Positions 5,651 through 10,652 of a DNA stretch of 10,652 nt are shown here, piece after piece. How positions within the stretch are numbered: the stretch's first letter is position 1; the number at the start of each line of letters is the position of its first letter. The stretch covers positions 1 through 10,652 of the forward strand of contig JAJYRT010000057.1 in NCBI GenBank assembly GCA_021793945.1. The letters are read 5' to 3'. The position numbers and the translations under genes are program-made. The DNA is from Thermoplasmata archaeon. GTDB lineage: Archaea; Thermoplasmatota; Thermoplasmata; Thermoplasmatales; Thermoplasmataceae. The notes under the pieces are model-generated. The model saw only the letters and a program-made list of their open reading frames with translations, did no database searches and was not told the origin of the DNA.

Positions 5651-5658
5651 TTTATTAA
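5651..5658 (+). promoter_or_regulatory. TATA-like box of the exported-peptide gene
   Basis: TTTATTAA is centred about 25 bases before the second of two adjacent ATG codons (5677 and 5680). This fits a leaderless transcript beginning at 5680. Confidence 0.5.
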
Positions 5659-5676
5659 TGAACTTCGGGTATATAA

Positions 5677-5913
5677 ATGATGAGACAAAAGCTGATCGCA
5701 AGTGTTCTGGTGGCTACTGTCCTGCTGTTCATTTCCCTGTGTCCGGTGATCCCCACTTCTTCCCCGTACCCTGGTATTATCCAAATACCGGGCCACATAA
5801 TGTATTACCATTATTATAAGTCTATAAGCGGGCTATTTTCGCCCTATGGAACGAGTATCTGGAACGGGAAATACTACCTCCATCCTGCTCCTTTCTGGGG
5901 AATAACAGCCTGA
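5677..5913 (+). CDS. Small exported Tyr/His-rich peptide, unrecognised
   Basis: I do not recognise this 78-residue product. It has a typical signal peptide: MMRQK, a hydrophobic core from about residue 6 to 20, then a polar Pro/Ser segment (IPTSSPYPG) with a likely cleavage site. The mature part of roughly 50 residues is rich in Tyr, His, Gly and Pro (MYYHYYKS, then YYLHPAPFWG) and has no cysteine after the signal peptide. Start codons are tandem, at 5677 and 5680. The TATA-like box at 5651 fits the second ATG for a leaderless mRNA and gives 77 residues. No terminator is evident. It could be a secreted peptide acting on other cells, a surface component, or a chance ORF. The signal peptide and promoter together make it more likely real than its neighbours. 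Confidence 0.5.
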   Translation: MMRQKLIASVLVATVLLFISLCPVIPTSSPYPGIIQIPGHIMYYHYYKSISGLFSPYGTSIWNGKYYLHPAPFWGITA

Positions 5914-6082
5914 TCCTGATATGTACTCCATCTCCATTCCTGAAAAAAATGCATTGATCATGATGCCATCGAAGTTAATGCACAGTGATGAAGGATATTG
6001 ATTCCTGCTGAATACGATCTGCATTCATTTCTGCCGGTGTCCACATAACACAATTCCTTTATCCGCATACACCTATGCCGGA
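5914..6082. other. Spacer before the comB-like gene
   Basis: No gene is supported here. The sequence holds a run of seven A at 5943-5949. A CCTTTATCC element at 6056-6064 may be the TATA box of the comB-like gene. A minus-strand frame through this stretch runs antisense to the exported peptide and lacks family features. Confidence 0.4.
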
Positions 6083-6784
6083 ATGAAAGAATTATTTTAC
6101 CTAATCACAATAAGCCACAGGGATAATTTCTTGAAAGTTGACATAATCGAAGGACGAAAGATCGATGCTTTTCCGCAATCCACAAAAGTCCTTGTCGATA
6201 TTTTCAGGTCAACTTCAACAATGCCCCTCATGATAAAGAACGGCGCTAAATACATCATACCAACCAAGACGGTGAAGGAAGCAAGATTGATAAAGAAAAG
6301 CAATCCGGAATACATTCTCGCCGGAGAGAGACTGGGCAGAAGGATGCCAGGTTTTGACTATGGAAATTCTCCCTATGAAGTGTGGGAAGAGGATTTCAAG
6401 GACAAGATTGTAGTTTTCACGAGCACAAACGGAACCAAGGTTCTCGACAAAATAAGGGACTCCAGTAGAATATTTATTGCATCCTTCATCAACCTATCCG
6501 CCACTTTAGATGCATTATCCAATGAACCGTACGTTTCAATAGTGGTATCCGGGCGTCCGGATGGTGTGGCAGACGAGGATCACTACTTTGCTGAATACCT
6601 CCGTGAAAGGCTCATGAAAGAGCCCGTTGATATTAATTCATACCTATCCAAAATAAAGAAATCCAAGGGGGCAAGGAGGCTAAGAATGATGGGTGCCAGG
6701 GAGGACATTGAGTATTCGCTTAAGGTTGATTCAGTAAACTTTCCGCTGGTTTTTGAGGATGGGAAAATTATCAGATCTCAATGA
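6083..6784 (+). CDS. comB: ComB-like 2-phosphosulfolactate phosphatase homologue
   Basis: The 233-residue protein belongs to the 2-phosphosulfolactate phosphatase family, which removes phosphate from (R)-2-phospho-3-sulfolactate in coenzyme M synthesis. Family motifs appear in order: DIFRSTST (39-46), GERLGRRMPGFDYGNSP (81-97), TSTNGT (113-118), INLSA (136-140) and GRPDGVADED (157-166) with the acidic residues. The length is usual. The ATG at 6083 lies about 23 bases after a CCTTTATCC box and may be leaderless. A TTG at 6131-6133 would remove an N-terminal extension that typical members lack, but has no clear ribosome binding site. If the host is not a methanogen, the substrate may be sulfolactate-type or another phosphoester, so the reaction is inferred from family only. 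The last 14 bases overlap the end of mptE on the other strand. Confidence 0.85.
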   Translation: MKELFYLITISHRDNFLKVDIIEGRKIDAFPQSTKVLVDIFRSTSTMPLMIKNGAKYIIPTKTVKEARLIKKSNPEYILAGERLGRRMPGFDYGNSPYEVWEEDFKDKIVVFTSTNGTKVLDKIRDSSRIFIASFINLSATLDALSNEPYVSIVVSGRPDGVADEDHYFAEYLRERLMKEPVDINSYLSKIKKSKGARRLRMMGAREDIEYSLKVDSVNFPLVFEDGKIIRSQ

Positions 6785-7448
6785 AGTCTGATCGGGTTAA
6801 ATGCTTTCCCCTGCTAACGGCCAGATTTTCCAGCAGCCTCTCCGCATACTTCAGTTTTTCAGCCTTGATGATCGGATCACCACCGGGCTTGCCAGTTGGA
6901 TGCAGAAAATCGAAACCAGTAAGGATTATAGATCTCGCCCCGACCTGATCTGCCAGGTATGCAGCCCTATCTCCATCGGTGAATCCTCCAAAATTATATA
7001 ACATGCCGAAGGGAGCGTTCTGGGTTGTGCAGAGCACCTCTTCGTTTATATCCGGAAGTACCCTCCTGACTTTTTCCCTGTTGTCTCCATGTGCGTGGAT
7101 CACGAGCCTTGATCCCTCCTCCTGGCATTTTCTGGTGAGAACGGCATCGCCGTCCAGGTCAGTAACTATGACATCCGGTGTACCGAGAATACGGTAGTAA
7201 ACCGGCAGTGCGCTGTCTGCCACAAAATAAGTTCCCTGGCGGCCATTTTCAAGGGTCGCCGGCAGGTTAGGCCCATTGCCTACAACCTGGATATCCTTCC
7301 CGATAAACTGACGCCTGAAGGAAAAGGAACTGCCCTTAATTTTGGCAAGATCGTCGAGAAGAAGGGAGGAGAGGAAGTCATCGTGTGGATTGAATCCAAA
7401 GTGGGTACAGATTTCTTCGTACCACGGAAGCCATTCAGAATAATTCAT
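6771..7448 (-). CDS. mptE: 6-hydroxymethyl-7,8-dihydropterin pyrophosphokinase (DUF115/MptE)
   Basis: This 225-residue protein matches archaeal MptE, which transfers pyrophosphate from ATP to 6-hydroxymethyl-7,8-dihydropterin, a step in making the pterin cofactors tetrahydromethanopterin or folate. Visible family motifs are VVGNGPNLP (55-63), ADSALP (77-82), VTDLDGD (95-101), HAHGDN (118-123), NFGGFTDGDRA (152-162) and GFDF (178-181). It is unrelated in sequence to bacterial FolK. Length and start are normal. The ATG at 7446-7448 has a weak GGTGTTGAT site upstream. A TATAAAT box lies at 7500-7506 and an inverted repeat spans the expected transcription start. It is probably a single-gene transcript, converging on the comB-like gene. 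Confidence 0.92.
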   Translation of the reverse strand: MNYSEWLPWYEEICTHFGFNPHDDFLSSLLLDDLAKIKGSSFSFRRQFIGKDIQVVGNGPNLPATLENGRQGTYFVADSALPVYYRILGTPDVIVTDLDGDAVLTRKCQEEGSRLVIHAHGDNREKVRRVLPDINEEVLCTTQNAPFGMLYNFGGFTDGDRAAYLADQVGARSIILTGFDFLHPTGKPGGDPIIKAEKLKYAERLLENLAVSRGKHLTRSDFIEI

Positions 7449-7472
7449 CTATATCAACACCATTTTTTCCCA

Positions 7473-7494
7473 TAAGGCAATAGCTACAGCCTTA
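7473..7494. promoter_or_regulatory. Inverted repeat at the expected mptE transcription start
   Basis: TAAGGC and GCCTTA are separated by ten bases that include the palindrome TAGCTA. The expected start of a transcript from the TATAAAT box at 7500-7506 (minus) falls near 7478, inside this repeat. It could be a repressor site or a leader hairpin. Confidence 0.4.
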
Positions 7495-7499
7495 CAGGC

Positions 7500-7506
7500 A
7501 TTTATA
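7500..7506 (-). promoter_or_regulatory. TATA-like box of mptE
   Basis: TATAAAT on the minus strand, 52 bases before the mptE ATG, predicts a short leader of about 30 bases. Confidence 0.5.
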
Positions 7507-7533
7507 CTGTGCGCTCCACTGGTTTCCAGCCGC

Positions 7534-8691
7534 CTATCTTGTCTGATCATCAGGCACGACTGCGGGTTGAATGGCAGATTTGTTTTCAGCCTCCAGGGAT
7601 GAAAAGTGCCTGTGAAGCAGCGAGGCGAGTATTGCGAAAAGGATTCCGACTACCAGTATCCCTATGTCCAGTATTGCCTGGTCAAAATCTATGAACGAGA
7701 ACACATACCTGGCATAGTTGAACACCCCGTAAAAGATGAATGCCATCCCGAATACGAAGAACGCGGTTGACCACATCCTGGCAATTCCCTCCTTCCGCCC
7801 GATATACATCTGTATAACCAGGCCAACAATCCTGACAAAAGTGGAGGCGTAAACCCACCATACCATGCCGGACAGGAATATTAGCAGTATATCCAGAAGG
7901 GGCGCGTTGAGTGTCCTGACGCCTGAATACGTGAATCCGAGCCCCGACAGTATTATCAGTGCGGACACCAGATATGTGATGAACGTGACCCTCGTGTCGT
8001 TTGCATACTGTTGCATCGACCTGATGGTCCACCGGATCTTCCTCCCAATTTCGAACCCTCTTTCCACAAAATACGATCCGAGAACCAGTGTTACCAGAGT
8101 GATAGCCCCCTGGTTGGGGTTCACGCTGATCTGCTTCAGGGCAATAGAGGAGTAGAAAATGAAGGCAAGCGTTGCGAGTCCATAGGTGAGCAGGACCAGG
8201 CCTATAGGTATCAGGAACTTGCTCACGACCTTCTTGTCCTTGAGGGCCTTGACGATATAGTAATAAAGAGACTCAATGTTCTGGTTATGCCGGACAATTA
8301 TGTGTTTCACGTACCTTATCTTGATTCTCGACGTGATCAGGGGAGTTATGTAATCGTCCTCCGCCCCGTCCGAAACAAGGACTACGTCGGAATATATCCG
8401 GGGGTATGCCATCAATACATCGAGCTGCCTGCCGATTTTCTCATCGGACTTGCGGCCCACTTCATCGTCGCCTGTTATAAGTGCAATTTCAATATCCATT
8501 CCCTCGTTGTGAAGCTCATCATAAAGCTTTATGGCTCCAAATAGGGCATTGGCGTCTGAATCCTCCGGATCCTGGATGATAAGTTTGGATGCTGCCCTGT
8601 AACACTCCTGTCTCCCGATGATCGGCCCCTCAACCCCTACCTTTTCACCGAAATCGTTATCCCTGTCCACATTGAGTATGAGAGTCTTCAT
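7534..8691 (-). CDS. DUF373 family membrane protein
   Basis: The 385-residue protein belongs to the archaeal DUF373 family, whose function is unknown. The soluble N-terminal part (about 1-150) carries the family signatures LNVDRDNDFG (6-15), GPIIGRQE (22-29), DPEDSDANA (41-49) and VSDGAEDDYITP (106-117). These are rich in acidic residues and could bind a metal or nucleotide. The C-terminal part has about six hydrophobic helices between residues 159 and 360, then a polar tail. The start ATG directly follows a three-codon mini-frame (ATG GTT GGT TGA) with no clear ribosome binding site. A TTTATATT box at 8752-8759 predicts a leader of about 40 bases. It is 85 bases upstream of mptE, which has its own TATA box, so the two are probably separate transcripts. 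Confidence 0.92.
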   Translation of the reverse strand: MKTLILNVDRDNDFGEKVGVEGPIIGRQECYRAASKLIIQDPEDSDANALFGAIKLYDELHNEGMDIEIALITGDDEVGRKSDEKIGRQLDVLMAYPRIYSDVVLVSDGAEDDYITPLITSRIKIRYVKHIIVRHNQNIESLYYYIVKALKDKKVVSKFLIPIGLVLLTYGLATLAFIFYSSIALKQISVNPNQGAITLVTLVLGSYFVERGFEIGRKIRWTIRSMQQYANDTRVTFITYLVSALIILSGLGFTYSGVRTLNAPLLDILLIFLSGMVWWVYASTFVRIVGLVIQMYIGRKEGIARMWSTAFFVFGMAFIFYGVFNYARYVFSFIDFDQAILDIGILVVGILFAILASLLHRHFSSLEAENKSAIQPAVVPDDQTR

Positions 8692-8751
8692 TCAACCAAC
8701 CATCGCAATTCCCGGGAAAACTGGGAGCAAGTTGAATACCAAATCTGGGAA

Positions 8752-8759
8752 TATAAATT
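8752..8759 (-). promoter_or_regulatory. TATA-like box of the DUF373 gene
   Basis: TTTATATT on the minus strand lies about 64 bases before the ATG at 8691. It is the best TATA match in the spacer between the peptidase gene and the DUF373 gene. Confidence 0.55.
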
Positions 8760-8771
8760 TATTCAAATTCG

Positions 8772-8802
8772 AAAAATACGGCCCGAAGGAAAATGACTTT
8801 CC
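8772..8802 (-). terminator. Possible terminator of the peptidase gene
   Basis: On the minus strand, just after the peptidase stop, a five-base stem (GGAAA/TTTCC, 8788-8802) is followed about 11 bases later by five T (8776-8772). The signal is modest. Confidence 0.35.
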
Positions 8803-8813
8803 ATTCATATAAC

Positions 8814-10652
8814 TTATGTCTTCCTGAATTTTTCATACCAGTTTAGCGTTTCGTTGAATTGCATCAGTATGTGTTTCTTCTCCAGGAAACCATGGCCCTC
8901 CCTGGGGTACAGTAGAAGCCTGACGGTCTTTCCAAGGTCCTTGAGAGCCCTGTAGAACTGGTGATACTGCCCCACCGGGACGCAGGGATCATCGACACCA
9001 TGCTGCAGGAGCACAGGAGTTTTTACCCTTTCCACGTAATTTATCGGGGAGAACTTTTCAAAAAGATCCCTCCTGTATGGGCTCTGCCCGTAATGGATGG
9101 AATCCCAGTCGGGGATATTTGTGACTCCATGGAAACTAATCCAGTCGGCGATTCCAAACAATCCAACAGCCGCCTTGAACATATCTGTCTGAGTTATTGC
9201 CCATGAAGTCATGAATCCTCCGTAGGACCCGCCGGTTATGAAAACGGCGTCGGTTTCCACCTTGCCTGATTTCCTGAGGAAATCCACTCCGGAAATGATG
9301 TCCTGGAGATCCATTCCCCCCATGTCTCCCCGATTCGCCTCCGCGTACTTCCTGCCTCTGCCAATGCTTCCCCTGTAATTCGGGTAAAAGACTGAATACC
9401 CTTTGCCTATGAAGGGGGTAGTCCTGTCCATCAGGGTAACGGGCGAGAATGAGGTTGGCCCACCATGCACGTTTACGATCAACGGATTCCCCCTGTTCTC
9501 CACCTTCAGTACGCCATATATTTCCATCCCGTCTGTCGATTTCCATCTCACGATTTCGGTGCTGTATTTTTTCAGTTCCCTGAACCGGTCATTGACAGAT
9601 GTGAGTTTATTGATTGAACCTGATTCAAGCCTGAACACTTCCAGGGGGGTATCGGCATCGGTATAGGCAAAAACTTGGTCTTTCCCGTGTAGCGAGAATT
9701 CCGGGGCCGCTGGAGAATACACAGTTCCAGCGGAAGACCAGGAGTATTCCCATTTTCCATTGAATGTGCCGAACCCGGAAGAACCATCCCTCGTCCAGAG
9801 GGCGTGAAGAACTCCGTCTCCAGACCAGTGCATGTCGCAGTAGCTCCTGTCATGATTTTCCGTTATGTTCAAGGTGTTGCCGGTCGTGATGTCCGTGACC
9901 AGTATATCCCCGGAGACCACCCCTCGATCACTCCAGAGAGACTCAAGGAAAGCTATTTTTTTGTTGTCAGCGGATATCCTTGGCATGGCAACGGTTCTCC
10001 ACTCAGGGGTGTATACCTTCTCAAAATTGTTATCGCCTATCCTGAATTTATAGATGCTGGAATGATACCAGGAGCTTTCCGAGGGTGAATCCGATCCAAC
10101 GAAAACAATTGATTTCCCAGAAACGGAAAATTCCCAGACCTGTACACCGTCTGTGATCCTCTGGAATCCGTGCCCCGGCCTGTAGATGTAGATCGAGGAA
10201 TATTTCTCATCCTCTTCGAAATAGAAACCGTCATCCCCTTCCTCCTTGGCCCTCCTTATCTCTTGCTTTTCAGCTTCTGCCATAAGAATTGCAATGCTGC
10301 CGTCATCCAGCCAGGAAATCTGGCTCGGCTCTGTACTGAGGATTATTCTTTCATCCTGGTCATTTTCAATGTTATAGATAACAAGACTGTTTGCCTTATC
10401 CTTCTTCTGGAGATAGGCAATGCGCTTGCCATCCGGGCTTATAGCGGGGGCGTAATTCCTTGTTTCGGCCTCATAGAGTTCCCTTGAGAGTCCCTGATTC
10501 CCGAAGTGCTTTATGACAATGGATCCCTCAATGGTCTTTCCCTTTTCCCTGTACGTCCTGGATGTTGCAAATACGAGGCTGGATCCATCTGGCGTGATTT
10601 CAGCGGAAGAAATTACCCTGAGTTCCAGATAGTCTTCAACAGTATGTTCCCT
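8814..10652 (-). CDS. S9 serine peptidase, acylaminoacyl-peptidase-like (N-terminus cut by window edge)
   Basis: The frame stays open from the stop at 8814 to the right edge, giving 612 residues. The ATG at 10281-10283 is internal, not the start. The first visible residues (VEDYLELRVISSAEITPDG) are typical of the very N-terminus of S9 peptidases, so only a few residues are missing. An N-terminal beta-propeller with repeated SPDGKRIAYL-type blades comes first, and an alpha/beta-hydrolase domain starts at about residue 365. In fragment numbering the catalytic triad is Ser476 in GGSYGG, Asp555 in HGVDDPCVP and His587 in EGHGF. The oxyanion region NVHGGP is present. Such enzymes cleave acylated or short peptides and act in peptide turnover, normally in the cytoplasm, and no signal peptide is visible. 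It lies 122 bases upstream of the DUF373 gene, whose promoter seems separate. Confidence 0.93.
   Translation of the reverse strand, partial: REHTVEDYLELRVISSAEITPDGSSLVFATSRTYREKGKTIEGSIVIKHFGNQGLSRELYEAETRNYAPAISPDGKRIAYLQKKDKANSLVIYNIENDQDERIILSTEPSQISWLDDGSIAILMAEAEKQEIRRAKEEGDDGFYFEEDEKYSSIYIYRPGHGFQRITDGVQVWEFSVSGKSIVFVGSDSPSESSWYHSSIYKFRIGDNNFEKVYTPEWRTVAMPRISADNKKIAFLESLWSDRGVVSGDILVTDITTGNTLNITENHDRSYCDMHWSGDGVLHALWTRDGSSGFGTFNGKWEYSWSSAGTVYSPAAPEFSLHGKDQVFAYTDADTPLEVFRLESGSINKLTSVNDRFRELKKYSTEIVRWKSTDGMEIYGVLKVENRGNPLIVNVHGGPTSFSPVTLMDRTTPFIGKGYSVFYPNYRGSIGRGRKYAEANRGDMGGMDLQDIISGVDFLRKSGKVETDAVFITGGSYGGFMTSWAITQTDMFKAAVGLFGIADWISFHGVTNIPDWDSIHYGQSPYRRDLFEKFSPINYVERVKTPVLLQHGVDDPCVPVGQYHQFYRALKDLGKTVRLLLYPREGHGFLEKKHILMQFNETLNWYEKFRKT

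Noticed and set aside
5553..5819. Plus-strand frame of 88 codons
   Set aside because: It overlaps the exported-peptide gene in another frame, crosses its promoter, and has no signal peptide or domain.
5833..6024. Minus-strand frame of 63 codons
   Set aside because: It is antisense to the exported peptide, with no promoter-like box at the right distance and no features.
8011..8544. Plus-strand frame of 177 codons
   Set aside because: It is antisense to the DUF373 gene, whose family motifs are clear.
9136..9546. Minus-strand frame of 136 codons
   Set aside because: It is a shifted frame inside the peptidase hydrolase domain, where the catalytic motifs lie in the main frame.
10281..10283. ATG as start of the peptidase
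   Set aside because: The frame stays open to the window edge and encodes propeller blades and a typical S9 N-terminus upstream of this ATG.

Overview
The window is archaeal and most likely comes from a member of the Thermoplasmata (Thermoplasma-like, order Thermoplasmatales). The evidence is an archaeal-type L11-L1-L10(P0)-L12 ribosomal operon, archaeal-only families (DUF373, the DUF115-type pterin pyrophosphokinase MptE), GGTGAT-type ribosome binding sites, and several genes whose TATA-like box lies about 25 nt before the start codon, as in leaderless archaeal transcription. Genus-level placement is a guess.

Layout. Positions 1-150 hold no supportable gene. Positions 151-2779 (minus) carry the ribosomal stalk operon L11, L1, L10, L12, followed by a tiny two-helix membrane protein. 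A spacer of about 310 bases (2780-3090) separates this operon from a divergent plus-strand gene and holds candidate control elements, including a 28-codon leader ORF with a good ribosome binding site. Positions 3091-5049 (plus) encode a 652-residue exported protein with many N-glycosylation sequons, a hydrophobic Gly/Ala-rich segment, a six-glycine linker and a C-terminal Hint (hedgehog/intein-like) domain. The only cysteine of the protein sits at the predicted cleavage junction. A terminator-like hairpin with T-tracts follows, and the same tracts form an A10 run in a convergent small membrane-protein gene. Positions 5290-6080 are a sparse region with inverted repeats, a doubtful 65-codon ORF and a likely gene for a 77-78 residue exported Tyr/His-rich peptide. 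Positions 6083-6784 (plus) encode a ComB-like 2-phosphosulfolactate phosphatase homologue. It meets mptE (6771-7448, minus) tail to tail with a 14-base overlap. Next on the minus strand are a DUF373 membrane protein (7534-8691) and an S9 acylaminoacyl-peptidase-like serine peptidase (8814 to the right edge, start codon just outside the window).

How the parts relate. The first block makes the ribosomal stalk, and the second half is housekeeping metabolism and proteolysis with separate promoters rather than one operon. The accessory stretch 3.0-6.0 kb is the most unusual part. It encodes a secreted, apparently self-processing surface protein with a degenerate Hint domain, next to unrecognised small membrane and exported proteins. 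Nothing shows that these small genes work with the Hint protein; only their position suggests it. No rRNA, convincing tRNA, CRISPR array or insertion sequence was seen.
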